35,738 nt of DNA from positions 1 to 35,738 of the forward strand of contig JASBRL010000010.1 in the NCBI GenBank assembly GCA_030149475.1. Direction: 5' to 3'. A program made the translations under genes and the position numbers. The stretch is from Marinobacter sp. Lineage in GTDB: Bacteria; Pseudomonadota; Gammaproteobacteria; Pseudomonadales; Oleiphilaceae. Positions 1 through 9,656 of the stretch are shown piece after piece. Every line of letters starts with the position of its first letter. Positions within the stretch are counted from its first letter, which is position 1. The notes under the pieces were generated by a model that saw only the letters and a list, made by a program, of their open reading frames with translations, searched no databases and was not told the DNA's origin.

Positions 1-141
1 CCACCATGTGTTGGAACGCATTGCTGAGGCCGACACGCTGGAGAAGCTCGAAGCGTTGCTGCCCTGGAATGCCGAGTTGCCGGCTTTGAAAAAAGGGGCT
101 CAATACAATTAGGGCAAGAGGGTCGATTTAACGGCGCTTAC
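1..141 (+). mobile_element. Right end of an IS66-family insertion sequence (partial)
   Basis: The left edge of the window is the tail of an insertion sequence. It holds the last codons of an IS66-type transposase, 29 bases of non-coding end, then ACGGCGCTTAC at 131-141. The reverse complement of that end, GTAAGCGCCGT, begins with the GTAAGCG typical of IS66-family terminal repeats. Immediately outside it, at 142, an acyl-CoA dehydrogenase reading frame begins in antisense and is cut off at the junction, which fixes the boundary to the base. IS66 elements normally make 8-bp target duplications, so GTTGAAAC at 142-149 is the expected duplicated copy. The other end lies outside the window. Confidence 0.8.
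2..112 (+). CDS. IS66-family transposase, C-terminal fragment (cut by window edge)
   Basis: The frame is open from the first complete codon at position 2 to a TAG at 110-112 and encodes 36 residues. The segment HVLERIAEADTLEKLEALL followed by PWN resembles the C-terminal tail of IS66 transposases, where a V/L-ERIA helix precedes a conserved LLPWN. The IS66 transposase is a DDE enzyme that moves its element by cutting and rejoining DNA ends. The stop lies 29 bases inside the terminal repeat, as expected for the last gene of such an element. The catalytic domain is outside the window, so intactness cannot be judged. Confidence 0.75.
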   Translation, partial: HHVLERIAEADTLEKLEALLPWNAELPALKKGAQYN

Positions 142-816
142 GTTGAAACGCAGCTCGCAATGGCCTCCGTGTTCTTCCGGACCCATGATGGGAATGCGCC
201 GGACGATCTCCCAGCCAGGGTCATCGCGGTGGAACATGAAGGCCGTCAGCCCTTTACGGCTGTCGTCGGAGGTCCGGGCAATCAGAATGAAATGGCTGGC
301 CACGCCCGCACCGGTAATGTAGTGCTTGTGTCCGTGAATAACCCAGCGATCGCCATCCCTGGTGGCGGTCGTTCGCATCATGCCCGGATCGGAGCCGGCT
401 CCGGGAGCGGGTTCGGTCATTGCGAACGATGATCGCACCTCACCGTCCATGATCGGCTTGAGCCAGCGTTGCTTCTGGGCCTCCGTACCGATTTTGCCAA
501 GGACAATCATGTTACCATCGTCCGGCGCACAGGAATTAAAGACCACCGGCCCGAAAATGGAGCGGTTCATTTCCTCATAGCAGGCTGCCATACCAACCAC
601 AGGCAGGCCCTGACCGCCCAGCTCAATGGGCATCTGCAGGCACCAGAGACCTTCCGCCCGGGCCTTCTGACGGACCTGCCTGAGCACTTCGAGATCAATA
701 TTCTCATGCTCGTCATAGGCGGACGGGTCCTGCTCCAGAGGAAACAGCTCCCCCTCGACGAAGGCGCGGATGCGTTGGCGAAAATCCTCACTGCGGGAAT
801 CCAGGCTAAAGTCCAT
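142..816 (-). pseudogene. Acyl-CoA dehydrogenase, truncated by the IS66-family insertion
   Basis: About 225 residues of an acyl-CoA dehydrogenase N-terminal half are present; the family is usually near 400 residues. These flavoproteins oxidise acyl-CoA thioesters to enoyl-CoA in fatty acid or related catabolism. Visible are the N-terminal helical domain and the middle beta domain with AMTEPAPGAGSDP, then the KHYITGAG segment. The reading frame ends with ELRFN at 142 and then runs into the insertion sequence terminal repeat, adding ten foreign residues (VSAVKSTLLP) before a stop at 110-112. The C-terminal FAD- and tetramer-forming helical domain, with the catalytic glutamate, is missing. I chose ATG 816 because AGGAG sits six bases upstream; ATG 834 lacks a ribosome site. 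The remainder may lie on the far side of the element. Confidence 0.85.
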
Positions 817-838
817 AACAGTCTCCTGAGACACGGAT

Positions 839-889
839 GAGCCGGATACGGCTCGGTCGGCTAATGCCTTAAATTAAATCGAGCGCTCG
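839..889. promoter_or_regulatory. Inverted repeats upstream of the acyl-CoA dehydrogenase gene
   Basis: A 6-bp stem with a GATA loop (GAGCCG...CGGCTC) spans 839-854, and a perfect 10-bp palindrome CGAGCGCTCG lies at 880-889. Both are in the leader or promoter region of the truncated dehydrogenase. An operator for a fatty-acid regulator is possible but not shown. On the minus strand a weak TTGCAT/TAATTT promoter pair with 17-bp spacing overlaps this area. Confidence 0.25.
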
Positions 890-979
890 CCATATGCAAG
901 CGTGGTCGTGCGGTGAGCAGTGGGGCCCCCGACGCCGTACAATCGGTCCGGGCGCTTACAGGTGATGCGGGCCTGTGTG

Positions 980-1732
980 CTACTTGGACGATTCCTGTTC
1001 GGAGGCACTGTCGTCATGCCCGGCCAGTGCCGGCGACAGCACCTCATCCAGGGTAAATCCGGTTAGACGCCGTATGGTCCGCCACAAATAGTAGAAGATG
1101 GCCATCATCATGATCATTGAAGGAACCGCGATCATCGGATAGCTGACCAGCGTCATGCGGCCGAGTTCCTCGTTGAACGCGGTGGTCCCTGACGGGCTGG
1201 TGACAATCCACTTGGCGATGACATAGTTCATCACTGCCGAGAAGAAGAATGTACCGCTGAAGTAGTAGCTGGCCCGCTGCAATCGTGACTCGAAGAGACC
1301 CTCGCTGCCCTTTTTCAGCAGCGCGTCGTGAATCTTGTCGACATTCAGCACCGCACGGTTGTATAGCATGGTGCGTAACAGCGGATAGCGGGTGTGAGTC
1401 GAGATCAACACCGCGATTCCAATCAGCGCCGGCACCGACGCCTCCTTGATAGCCAGCCACTTGGCATCCAGTTCCATCAGGCCGATCCCGCCGGTCAGCC
1501 CGACGCTGATCACCCCGAGTACCGCAATGAAGTTGTACTTGCGGTATTTGACCAGCTCGAACAACCCCCACCCCAATGGAAACGCCAGGCCGATGATCAG
1601 CGCCCAGGTACTGCCCAGGTAATCGTCGCCACTGAGTTTCATCAGAATAACGGACGGGATCACGATACTGACCAGGAGATCGACCCAGGGGCGTGGTTTG
1701 TGGGTCGGACGAGTTGAAGGCGCGGATGTCAT
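980..1732 (-). CDS. VC0807-family inner-membrane protein
   Basis: A protein of 250 residues from ATG 1732 (256 if the ATG at 1750 is used, which has no ribosome site; CAGGT lies upstream of 1732). It is an integral membrane protein with about six hydrophobic segments: two near the N-terminus around WVDLLVSIVIPSVILM and the following WALIIGLAFPLGW, a central pair, and a C-terminal pair that includes MIAVPSMIMMMAIFYYLW. Sequence style and length match the VC0807 family, sometimes loosely labelled as MFS-like. No biochemical function is established. The C-terminal tail is acidic and soluble. It stands alone between the broken dehydrogenase gene and tRNA-Pro, so context gives no function. Confidence 0.65.
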   Translation of the reverse strand: MTSAPSTRPTHKPRPWVDLLVSIVIPSVILMKLSGDDYLGSTWALIIGLAFPLGWGLFELVKYRKYNFIAVLGVISVGLTGGIGLMELDAKWLAIKEASVPALIGIAVLISTHTRYPLLRTMLYNRAVLNVDKIHDALLKKGSEGLFESRLQRASYYFSGTFFFSAVMNYVIAKWIVTSPSGTTAFNEELGRMTLVSYPMIAVPSMIMMMAIFYYLWRTIRRLTGFTLDEVLSPALAGHDDSASEQESSK

Positions 1733-1912
1733 ACACAGACCTGAAGGCATGCCGTCAGACCGGGCTGACGAACGATATGTTTGGACAGGCAGTATACGAC
1801 GAAAAGCGGAGCAACCGAAGTGATCTGATTACCGGTTTGGGTGCCGGGGTGATGGATCAACGGCTCAGCGGGCCGGATCTCTACATCAGGGATATACAAT
1901 AATCCGGGAGGT

Positions 1913-1989
<77 letters not shown>

Positions 1990-2000
1990 ATATGCGCGGT

Positions 2001-2029
2001 ATTATACTGATAACAGCTTTGAATGCCAG
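2001..2029 (-). promoter_or_regulatory. Promoter of tRNA-Pro
   Basis: On the minus strand a perfect -10 box TATAAT (2006-2001) lies 17 bp downstream of CTGGCA (2029-2024), a four-of-six match to TTGACA. Transcription would start about seven bases after the -10, near 1994, just before the mature tRNA 5' end at 1989. Confidence 0.75.
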
Positions 2030-2062
2030 CCTGTCACAGCCGTCCGGGCAAGATTTCGCCGG

Positions 2063-2614
2063 TCATGCGGCCGCGGTGCCCAGCAGGTGGTCGGCCACCG
2101 CCTGCAGGTCATCGAATACGGCAACCCCTGGTAGCGGCCGTCGGCGAAGATGGCGCTCCGTTTCAATTCCGTTTCCGGTGCGTACCAGGTATGAGGTACA
2201 GCCGGCCTGGCGCCCGGCCAGAAGGTCCTTACGGCTGTCTCCGATCATCAGGCTGCCGCTGAGTGACGGAAGCCCCAGACCGGACTGAATCCGTTCCAGC
2301 AGGCCTGTGCGCGGCTTGCGGCAGGCGCAGCCATCATCCGGATGGTGCGGGCAGTAGGCGATGCAGGCAATGCTCCCTCCAGCGGCCTGTACCAGCGCCG
2401 TCAGTCGCTGATGCATGGCATTCAGGGTGTCTTCGCGGTAGTAGCCCCGGGCCAGCCCGGACTGGTTCGTGGCGACGGCAATCCGGTGGCCGGCCCGGCA
2501 GAGTCGGCCGATGGCGTCAATGCTGCCGGGCAGCGGTAGCCACTCATCCAGTGAACAGATGTACTGGCCGCGGTACTGGTTAATGACCCCGTCGCGGTCA
2601 AGGATAATGACCAC
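2063..2614 (-). CDS. gmhB: D-glycero-beta-D-manno-heptose-1,7-bisphosphate 7-phosphatase
   Basis: HAD-superfamily phosphatase of the ADP-heptose pathway. It removes the C7 phosphate from heptose bisphosphate in the cytoplasm and supplies heptose for the lipopolysaccharide core. Motif I is ILDRDGVIN (Asp6 and Asp8 from the GTG start). A zinc-binding loop reads [14 protein letters not shown] (Cys, His, Cys, Cys), and the late HAD motif is [13 protein letters not shown] prefer GTG 2614, which gives 183 residues: the conserved VIILDRDG begins immediately and AGGGGAG lies just upstream. The ATG at 2707 would add 31 residues with no family resemblance. It lies downstream of glyS on the same strand, as in Pseudomonas. 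Confidence 0.9.
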   Translation of the reverse strand: MVIILDRDGVINQYRGQYICSLDEWLPLPGSIDAIGRLCRAGHRIAVATNQSGLARGYYREDTLNAMHQRLTALVQAAGGSIACIAYCPHHPDDGCACRKPRTGLLERIQSGLGLPSLSGSLMIGDSRKDLLAGRQAGCTSYLVRTGNGIETERHLRRRPLPGVAVFDDLQAVADHLLGTAAA

Positions 2615-2731
2615 CGGCTCCCCTGTCGCGTTGCACTCGGTTAAATTGGCTACAGCCAGGCCTGCACTTCCGCGCCTTGCTGAGCGCCCGCACAGCCATG
2701 CTGACAAACGACGAACCCGCGTTAAGGGACA

Positions 2732-4813
2732 TTAGCCAGCGGTCGGCAACAGTGAAATGTCGGCGACCCGCAGGAACAGGTTACGCAGACGACTCAGCAG
2801 CGCCAGTCGGTTTTCCCTCACCGCGTCATCCTCTGCCATCACCATCACTTCATCAAAGAAGGTATCGACCGGCTCACGCAGGCTGGCGAGGGATTGCAGC
2901 GCAGCCCTGTAATCGCCCTGCTCGAACAGCGGCAGCACTTGTTCAGCCTGCTGCTCGACGTGTAGGGCCAGGGACTTTTCAGCGGCATCCTGCAGCAGGC
3001 TCTCTTCGACGTGGTCGCTGACGTTGTCAGCACCCTGCTTGGTCAGAATGTTGGAGACCCGTTTGTTGGCGGCGGCCAGGGCTTCGGCCTCGGGCATCTG
3101 GCGGAATGCCTCAACCGCCCGGATACGCTGGTCGAAATCCAGCGGCCGGGTCGGTCGACGGGCCTGTACGGCCAGATAGACGTCAGCCCCGATGCCGAGC
3201 TCCTCGTAGTGTGCACGGAACCGCTCCAACATGTAGTCCACCACCAGGGTGGCTGGATCCTCTGCAGTCAGCATGGAGAAGTTGGCGGCGGCCCACTCGC
3301 AGCATGTTTGCAGGTCCAGCGGCAGGCTGCGGTCAATGATGATGCGCAGCACCCCAAGGGACGCCCGGCGCAGCGCGAACGGGTCACGCGTACCGGAAGG
3401 CGGCTGATTGATCCCGAAGAGTCCGACCAGGGAGTCCAGTCGATCAGCAATCGCTACTGCACAGCCGGTCTGCGTGGTCGGCAGGTCATCGCCCGCGAAC
3501 CGCGGCAGATACTGCTCGTTCATGGCACTGGCAACGTCGTCGTGCTCACCGTCGTGGCGGGCGTAATACTGGCCAATAATGCCCTGAAGATCGGTAAATT
3601 CGAGCACCATTTCAGTAACTAGGTCCGTCTTGGCGAGCATGGCAGCGCGCTCCGCCAGTGCCGGATCAGCACCCATGGCGGCGGCGATTTTACGGGCCAG
3701 AGCGGCTACCCTGACAGACTTGTCATACAGGCTGCCCAGGTCCTTCTGGAACACGATCGATCTGAGCTGCTCAATGCGGTCCTGCAGCGATGACTTGCGG
3801 TCGGTGCGGTAGAAGAACGCGGCATCCGACAGGCGCGGGCGGATGACCTTTTCATTACCAGCGATCACCTGCGCGGGATCCTTGCTCTCAAGATTGGCGA
3901 CGGTGATGAACAGAGGCCGCATCTGGTTGTTGTGGTCGACCACGTGGAAATACTTCTGGTGTTCCTTCATCGAAGAGATCAGCGCTTCCGGGGGAATCTC
4001 CAGGAAACGTTCATCAAACTGCCCGATCAGCGGCACCGGCCACTCGTTCAATGCGGTGACTTCATCCAGCAGATCGTCATCAATAACGGCTCGCCCGTCA
4101 CCCTGCTCCCGGGCCAGGCGTTGGACGCCTTCGCGGATCAGCTCACGCCGTTCGGCGAAGTCGGCAATTACATGGCCTTCGTTCCTGAGCACCACTTCGT
4201 AGTCATTGGGGGTGGGAATGATCAGTGCCTTGGGACAGTGAAAACGGTGCCCACGGGTTTTGTTTCCCGGAGTCAGGCCCATGATCGGGGCGTCGACTAC
4301 CTTATTGCCGTACAGCAGAATCACCCAGTGGACCGGACGCACGAACTCAGTACGGTGGGCGCCCCAACGCATGCGTTTGGGAATGGGCAGGCCAGCAAGG
4401 GCGTTATCGACCAACGCCGGCAACAATTCGATCGTCGGCTTGCCCTGCTCCACCGTGCGGTAGACCAGCCAGGCACCCTTGTCGGTCTCCAGAGTATCCA
4501 GCTGATCCGGTGTCACGCCCTGGGAGGTGGCAAAACCGGTGAGCGCGCGTGTCGGGTTACCGGCATCGTCAAACGCCGCCTTGACCGCCGGTCCACGGCG
4601 TTCAACGGCTTTATCCGGCTGGGCATCCGCCAGGTTACGTATGCGTATGGCCAGGCGTCTGGGGGCCGCAAAGGATTCCACCTTGCCGGCTTCAATGCCC
4701 GCCTCTTCCAGACCTGCCTGAAGCCCCTGGGTGAAGGCCCGGGACAGGGTTTTCAGCGCTTTCGGGGGCAGTTCTTCGGTACCCAGCTCAACCAGAAAAT
4801 CCTGTGTTGCCAT
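2732..4813 (-). CDS. glyS: Glycine--tRNA ligase, beta subunit
   Basis: A 693-residue beta subunit of the bacterial tetrameric (alpha2beta2) glycyl-tRNA synthetase, close to the family length of about 690. It begins with the typical MATQDFLVELGTEELPPKAL. The protein carries the HD-like central region and a C-terminal DALR-type anticodon-binding domain (roughly residues 580-690, with FFDEVMVMAEDDAVRENRLA). The beta subunit is needed for tRNA recognition, while glyQ supplies the active site. The gene starts 2 bp after the glyQ stop, so the two are cotranscribed and probably translationally coupled. gmhB follows on the same strand. Confidence 0.98.
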   Translation of the reverse strand: MATQDFLVELGTEELPPKALKTLSRAFTQGLQAGLEEAGIEAGKVESFAAPRRLAIRIRNLADAQPDKAVERRGPAVKAAFDDAGNPTRALTGFATSQGVTPDQLDTLETDKGAWLVYRTVEQGKPTIELLPALVDNALAGLPIPKRMRWGAHRTEFVRPVHWVILLYGNKVVDAPIMGLTPGNKTRGHRFHCPKALIIPTPNDYEVVLRNEGHVIADFAERRELIREGVQRLAREQGDGRAVIDDDLLDEVTALNEWPVPLIGQFDERFLEIPPEALISSMKEHQKYFHVVDHNNQMRPLFITVANLESKDPAQVIAGNEKVIRPRLSDAAFFYRTDRKSSLQDRIEQLRSIVFQKDLGSLYDKSVRVAALARKIAAAMGADPALAERAAMLAKTDLVTEMVLEFTDLQGIIGQYYARHDGEHDDVASAMNEQYLPRFAGDDLPTTQTGCAVAIADRLDSLVGLFGINQPPSGTRDPFALRRASLGVLRIIIDRSLPLDLQTCCEWAAANFSMLTAEDPATLVVDYMLERFRAHYEELGIGADVYLAVQARRPTRPLDFDQRIRAVEAFRQMPEAEALAAANKRVSNILTKQGADNVSDHVEESLLQDAAEKSLALHVEQQAEQVLPLFEQGDYRAALQSLASLREPVDTFFDEVMVMAEDDAVRENRLALLSRLRNLFLRVADISLLPTAG

Positions 4814-4815
4814 GA

Positions 4816-5823
4816 TTACGTGTTCCCCTTGGCTGATTTGGCTTTGTCCCTGGTGTTGCCCCGGCTGTCCGCCGCCGGATCAGCCAGCAGTTCAGCACGC
4901 AGCGCGGCCGAGGCCAGCGGGAAGCCCCGGGCCTTGCGGCTGTCGAAATACGCTTGCGCGACGGCCCGAGCCAGGGCCCAGACCCGCAGAATGAAGCGCT
5001 GCCACTCAGTCACTGATATGGCGTGACGGGCGTCCAGCAGGTTGAAGGGGTGGGAGGCTTTCAGTACCTGTTCATAGGCGGGTAACGCCAGACCCAGATC
5101 GATCAGTCTCTGGCTCTCGCGCTCGTGAACGTCAAAGCTGTGGAACAGAAACTCTGTGTCTGCCTGTTCGAAGTTGTAGGTCGACATTTCCACTTCGTTG
5201 TGGTGGAACACATCCCCGTAGGTGACCACGCCATCCGGACCATTGGTCCACACCAGGTCGTAGACGCTGTCCACGCCCTGCAGGTACATGGCGATCCGCT
5301 CCAGACCGTAGGTCAACTCGCCAGTGACGGGGTAGCATTCGAGCCCCCCGACCTGCTGGAAATAGGTAAACTGGGTCACCTCCATGCCGTTGAGCCAGAT
5401 TTCCCAGCCCAGACCCCAGGCGCCCAACGTCGGGGATTCCCAGTTGTCCTCCACAAAGCGGATGTCATGAACCAGCGGGTCCAGTCCCAACGCGCGCAGA
5501 GAATCCAGGTACAGCTCCTGGAAGTTATCGGGCGAGGGCTTCAGTACCACCTGAAACTGGTAGTAGTGCTGTAACCGGTTGGGGTTTTCGCCGTAACGGC
5601 CATCGGTGGGGCGGCGGCTGGGCTGAACATAGGCCGCATTCCAGGTTTCCGGGCCAATCGCTCGCAGAAACGTCGCCGGGTGAAAGGTGCCGGCACCCAC
5701 TTCCATGTCCAGCGGCTGCAGCACCACGCAGCCGTGCTGGGCCCAGAAGTTCTGCAGGGCCAGAATCAGACCCTGAAAGGTTTTGATGTCCCCGGTCGGT
5801 TTGAGCGTTGCCTTGTCAGTCAC
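4816..5823 (-). CDS. glyQ: Glycine--tRNA ligase, alpha subunit
   Basis: A 335-residue catalytic subunit of glycyl-tRNA synthetase; it activates glycine with ATP and charges tRNA-Gly. Recognisable blocks are [18 protein letters not shown] near the N-terminus, [20 protein letters not shown], and [13 protein letters not shown]. The start codon is GTG at 5823, placed by alignment of the N-terminal block; the ribosome site is weak. The C-terminal tail is lysine-rich and about 25-30 residues longer than the shortest homologues. It heads the glyQ-glyS pair and has a perfect TATAAT box about 70 bp upstream. Confidence 0.98.
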   Translation of the reverse strand: MTDKATLKPTGDIKTFQGLILALQNFWAQHGCVVLQPLDMEVGAGTFHPATFLRAIGPETWNAAYVQPSRRPTDGRYGENPNRLQHYYQFQVVLKPSPDNFQELYLDSLRALGLDPLVHDIRFVEDNWESPTLGAWGLGWEIWLNGMEVTQFTYFQQVGGLECYPVTGELTYGLERIAMYLQGVDSVYDLVWTNGPDGVVTYGDVFHHNEVEMSTYNFEQADTEFLFHSFDVHERESQRLIDLGLALPAYEQVLKASHPFNLLDARHAISVTEWQRFILRVWALARAVAQAYFDSRKARGFPLASAALRAELLADPAADSRGNTRDKAKSAKGNT

Positions 5824-5889
5824 GACGGTAGCCTGTTAGTCGGTCGTATGGAGCCCCGCGACTGGGCGGCGGAGCGCTGAAATTGGCGC

Positions 5890-5919
5890 ATTATACGCAT
5901 ACTGGCCGGTTAATTCTAA
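5890..5919 (-). promoter_or_regulatory. Probable glyQ promoter
   Basis: On the minus strand TATAAT (5895-5890) is a perfect -10. A weak -35, TTAGAA, lies 18 bp upstream. Placement in the gap between trkA and glyQ fits transcription of glyQ-glyS-gmhB. Confidence 0.55.
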
Positions 5920-5968
5920 GGCACTGCCGAAAAAGTCCCTGGCGTCATGAGCGATGTTGGCAGATGGT

Positions 5969-7342
5969 TCAGAAGAAGGTCAGGCCTACCTGAAACAGTC
6001 GCTCCACGTCGCGGATCCGGGATTTGTCCACGAGGAACAGGATCACGTGATCATCAGGCTGGACCCGCAGATGATCATGGGCAACCAGTACCTCGTTATG
6101 ACGGACGATGGCGCCGATGGTGGTGCCGGCCGGCAACTGGATTTCGTCCAGCCGTTTGCCCACGACCTTGGAGGACCGGTGATCGCCATGGGCGATGGCC
6201 TCAATGGCTTCGGCCGCCCCCCGTCGCAACGAATGAACATTGACTACGTCGCCCTTGCGGACGTGGGTCAGCAGGCTGCCGATGGTGGTTTGCTGGGGCG
6301 AAATGGCCACGTCGATTTCGCCGCCCTGGATCAGGTCCACATAATCCGGGTTATTGATCAGGGTCAGAACCTTGCGGACACCCAGACGTTTGGCCAGCAG
6401 TGAGGCCATGATGTTGGCTTCGTCATCGTTGGTCACCGCGCAGAACACATCGGTACTCTCGATGTTCTCCTCGAGCAGGATGTCCTTGTTGGCCGCGTTG
6501 CCCTCCAGCACGATGGTCTTGCGCAGGCCCTCGGAGAGCATGACACAGCGGTCGTGGTCGCGCTCCAGCAGCTTGACCTGATAACGGTCTTCCAGAGTCC
6601 GGGCCAGTCGCTGACCGATGTTGCCACCGCCGCAGATGAAAATCTTCTTATAGGGTTTTTCCAGCGGCTGCAGTTCGCTCATCACCGAGCGGATATGATC
6701 GGTACCGGCGATGAAAAACACTTCGTCGCCATCTTCGATGACGGTATCACCCTGGGGGATGATCGGTCGGTCCTTGCGGAATATTGCGGCTACCCGGGTA
6801 TCGGTCTTGGGCATGTGGGAGCGCAGGAAGGCAATCTCATGGCCCACCAGAGGGCCACCCTTGGTCGCACGAATGGCCACCAGCCGGGCCAGGCCCTTGG
6901 AGAATTCCAGTACCTGCAGGGCACCGGGGTATTCGATCAGGCGGGTGATGTGCTGGGTGACCACCTGCTCCGGGCTGATCAACACATCCACCGGAAAACC
7001 GCCCTCGCCAAACAACTCCTTGCGGGCCAGGTAGGCGTTGGCCCGCACCCGGCTGATTTTTGACGGGGTCTTGAACAGCGAGTGGGCCACCTGACAGGCC
7101 ACCATATTGGTCTCGTCACTGGCGGTTACCGCAATCAGCATATCGGCGTCTTCGCCGCCGGCCTGTCGCAGTATGGTCGGGTAGGACCCCTGTCCCTGAA
7201 CGGTGCGGATGTCCAGGCGGTCCTGAAGTTCACGCAAGCGCTGGCCGTTGCTGTCGATCACCGTGATGTCATTGGCTTCGTTGGCCAGATTTTCCGCCAG
7301 TGTGCCGCCGACCTGACCGGCGCCGAGAATGATGATTTTCAT
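5969..7342 (-). CDS. trkA: Trk system potassium uptake regulatory protein TrkA
   Basis: A 457-residue cytosolic regulator of the Trk K+ channel, the normal length for proteobacterial TrkA. It has two tandem RCK units. The first Rossmann fold begins at residue 1 with [18 protein letters not shown], the second near residue 232 with [19 protein letters not shown]. Each is followed by a TrkA-C domain. The nucleotide-binding GxGxxG motifs are intact. These domains bind NAD(H) or adenine nucleotides and gate TrkH/TrkG. No trkH is in the window. The gene follows rsmB on the same strand with a 30-bp gap and has AGGGG eight bases before its ATG. Confidence 0.97.
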   Translation of the reverse strand: MKIIILGAGQVGGTLAENLANEANDITVIDSNGQRLRELQDRLDIRTVQGQGSYPTILRQAGGEDADMLIAVTASDETNMVACQVAHSLFKTPSKISRVRANAYLARKELFGEGGFPVDVLISPEQVVTQHITRLIEYPGALQVLEFSKGLARLVAIRATKGGPLVGHEIAFLRSHMPKTDTRVAAIFRKDRPIIPQGDTVIEDGDEVFFIAGTDHIRSVMSELQPLEKPYKKIFICGGGNIGQRLARTLEDRYQVKLLERDHDRCVMLSEGLRKTIVLEGNAANKDILLEENIESTDVFCAVTNDDEANIMASLLAKRLGVRKVLTLINNPDYVDLIQGGEIDVAISPQQTTIGSLLTHVRKGDVVNVHSLRRGAAEAIEAIAHGDHRSSKVVGKRLDEIQLPAGTTIGAIVRHNEVLVAHDHLRVQPDDHVILFLVDKSRIRDVERLFQVGLTFF

Positions 7343-7372
7343 AGCACGAACCCCTGATAAGCGCTGTATGGG

Positions 7373-8674
7373 CTAAGGTTTCTGGCGCTCCAGACAGGCG
7401 TAGAAGAAACCGTCGTGAGCGTGGGGGTCGGGCAGTAGCTGACGCCCGATCCCGGTATCAAGTCCCCAGTCAGCGGGGATGTCGACCAGTCTGGCATCCA
7501 CTTGCCGGCGCAGGAACCGCTCGATAATACGCTGGTTTTCCTGGAGGAACACGGAGCAAGTCGCGTATACCAGGCGGCCTCCCGGTGACAGTATCTGCCA
7601 GAGCGCGTCCAGCAGTCCCATCTGAATGCCGGCCAGTGGTGTGATATCCGCCTCCCGTCGCAGCAGCTTGATGTCCGGATGCCGGCGAATGACGCCGCTG
7701 GCGCTGCAGGGGACATCCAGCAGGATGCGGTCAAAGGTCGTTTTATCCCACCACTGGTCAGTGTTTGCCGCGTCGGCCTCGAGCAGCCTGGCACTCAGGC
7801 ACAGCCGGTCCAGGTTCTCCTGTATCCGTGGCAGCCGCGCTGCCGACTGGTCAATGGCCACGACTTCGTCCAGCTCCGGGCATGCTTCCAGTATGGCGCA
7901 GGTTTTGCCCCCGGGCGCGGCGCAGGCGTCCAGCACGCGCTGACCGGGGGCCAGGTCCAGCAAGGTGGTGCATAGCTGGGCGGCCTCGTCCTGAACACTG
8001 ACAGCGCCGTCCCGGAAGCCGGGCAGTTTTTCCACGGCGACCGGCGTTGCCAACTGAATGCCATAGGGCGCAAAACGTGTGGCTTCGGCGTCAAACCCCT
8101 CGTCCCGCAACCATTGCAGGTATTGTTCCCGGCTGCCCTGGCTGGCATTCACGCGCAGGGTCATCGGCGCCTGGGTATTGTTGGCGGTCAGGATGGCCTG
8201 CCAGTGATCGGGCCAGTTGTGGCGCAGTTTTTCCACCATCCAGCCGGGATGGCTGAGGCTGGTTGCCGGATTGTCCGTAGCGGGTTCGCCTTCCCGCTGG
8301 GCGGTCCTGAGCACGCCGTTCACCAGGCCGGTCAGATGCGGTTTGTTCAGCGCGCGACAGGCTTCCACGGTTTCGTTCAGTACGGCGTAGCTGGCCTGTT
8401 CGCTGTGCCGAAGGTGGAACAGGGCCACCAGCATCAGCTGGTGGGCGACCCGGTCGGGCTTGCGTAACGGCTTGCGCAGGCGTCGGCCAAGTTCCGCGTC
8501 GAGCCGGTGATACCAGCGACAGGTGCCATAGCACAACGCCTGGAGACCGGGGCGATCGCCCGGGTCCAGGCTTGCCAGTGCCGGTGGCAGGCACTGGGAC
8601 AGGGACTGCCCGTTTTCAACCGCCAGCAGGACATTGGCAGCAGCGGCGCGCAGGGGAAAGGCGCTCTCATCCAT
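7373..8674 (-). CDS. rsmB: 16S rRNA (cytosine(967)-C(5))-methyltransferase
   Basis: A 433-residue SAM-dependent methyltransferase that makes m5C967 in 16S rRNA. Residues 1-140 form a NusB-like RNA-binding domain. The catalytic domain follows, with the SAM motif VLDACAAPGGKTCA and the two cysteines of the family: PCSASGVIRRHPD (motif IV) and YATCSVFLQEN (motif VI, catalytic). The ATG directly abuts the fmt stop codon, and its AGGAG ribosome site lies within the end of fmt, so translation is probably coupled. It is part of the def-fmt-rsmB-trkA run. Confidence 0.97.
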   Translation of the reverse strand: MDESAFPLRAAAANVLLAVENGQSLSQCLPPALASLDPGDRPGLQALCYGTCRWYHRLDAELGRRLRKPLRKPDRVAHQLMLVALFHLRHSEQASYAVLNETVEACRALNKPHLTGLVNGVLRTAQREGEPATDNPATSLSHPGWMVEKLRHNWPDHWQAILTANNTQAPMTLRVNASQGSREQYLQWLRDEGFDAEATRFAPYGIQLATPVAVEKLPGFRDGAVSVQDEAAQLCTTLLDLAPGQRVLDACAAPGGKTCAILEACPELDEVVAIDQSAARLPRIQENLDRLCLSARLLEADAANTDQWWDKTTFDRILLDVPCSASGVIRRHPDIKLLRREADITPLAGIQMGLLDALWQILSPGGRLVYATCSVFLQENQRIIERFLRRQVDARLVDIPADWGLDTGIGRQLLPDPHAHDGFFYACLERQKP

Positions 8675-9610
8675 TCAGTGAAGCTCCTGGCGGGGCATCA
8701 GCACGGGTTTGCCGCCGTTGATCAGATCGCTGGCACTCTGGGGGCGCGAGCCGGGTAGCTGCAAGCGTTCAATACGCAGTACGGTGTCCTCGCCACAGGC
8801 GATATCGACGCCTTCCCGATGCCGATCCAGTACAGTCCCGGGCTCTCCGCCGGCAGCCTCGATTACCCGGGCCTGATGCAGACGTATTCGCTGATCGCCA
8901 AGATCGGTGTAGGTTCCGGGCCAGGGATTGAACGCCCGTATCAGGCGTTCAATGTCGCCGGCTGCCCAGCGCCAGTCGATGTGGCCCTCCGCTTTGGACA
9001 GTTTGCGGGCATAGCAGGCCCGGGCGTCATCCTGGGGCTCAGGTCGCAGATTTCCGTCCGTCAGTTGATCCAGTGCATCGACAATGGCGCCGCCTCCCAT
9101 CTCGGCCAGCCGGTCGTGCAGTGAGCCGCCGGTATCGTGGGGGTCGATTGATGTGGTCCGTTTCAGCAGCATGTCACCGGTATCCAGGCCCGCCGCCATT
9201 TGCATGATGGTGATGCCGGTTTCGGTGTCACCGGCGGCAATGGCGCGCTGGATCGGTGCCGCTCCGCGCCAGCGGGGCAGCAGCGAGGCGTGGATGTTCA
9301 GACAGCCGTTAACAGGAATCGCCAGCACGGCGGGAGGCAGGATCAGGCCATAAGCGGCGACGACCATGAGGTCAGGCGTCAGTGCCGCCAGCGCAGACTG
9401 AGCGGCTTCCGGTTTGAGTGATTCAGGCTGATGTACCGGCAGGCCGTTATCCAGTGCCAGCTGCTTGACCGGGCTCGGTACCAGCTTGCGGCCGCGGCCC
9501 GATGGCCGGTCGGGCTGGGTGTAGACGCCGATGATGTCGTGGCCCCGCGCAATCAGTGAGCGCAGCGCGACGGCCGCGAAATCCGGAGTTCCGGCAAAAA
9601 CGATACGCAC
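8675..9610 (-). CDS. fmt: Methionyl-tRNA formyltransferase
   Basis: A 311-residue enzyme that transfers a formyl group from 10-formyltetrahydrofolate to initiator Met-tRNA. The N-terminus MRIVFAGTPDFAAVALRSL is classical. The catalytic region contains NIHASLLPRWRGAAPIQRAI and TGITIMQMAAGLDTGDML. The C-terminal OB-fold tRNA-binding domain starts near residue 205. The start codon is GTG (9610) with GGAGAG about nine bases upstream. It lies between def and rsmB, the usual arrangement, which places formylation and deformylation genes together. Confidence 0.98.
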   Translation of the reverse strand: MRIVFAGTPDFAAVALRSLIARGHDIIGVYTQPDRPSGRGRKLVPSPVKQLALDNGLPVHQPESLKPEAAQSALAALTPDLMVVAAYGLILPPAVLAIPVNGCLNIHASLLPRWRGAAPIQRAIAAGDTETGITIMQMAAGLDTGDMLLKRTTSIDPHDTGGSLHDRLAEMGGGAIVDALDQLTDGNLRPEPQDDARACYARKLSKAEGHIDWRWAAGDIERLIRAFNPWPGTYTDLGDQRIRLHQARVIEAAGGEPGTVLDRHREGVDIACGEDTVLRIERLQLPGSRPQSASDLINGGKPVLMPRQELH

Positions 9611-9656
9611 TGGCTGATTCTCTCCGTTGCTTCCGGCGGGGTATTTCCCTGCAAAT

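Noticed and set aside
951..960. A second GGCGCTTAC resembling the IS66-type end at 131-141
   Set aside because: Only about nine bases match and the flanking bases differ; there is no transposase sequence beside it, so it is probably chance.
3932..5026. Plus-strand open frame of 364 codons across glyS and the end of glyQ
   Set aside because: It is a shadow of the two synthetase genes; no ribosome site or recognisable motif.
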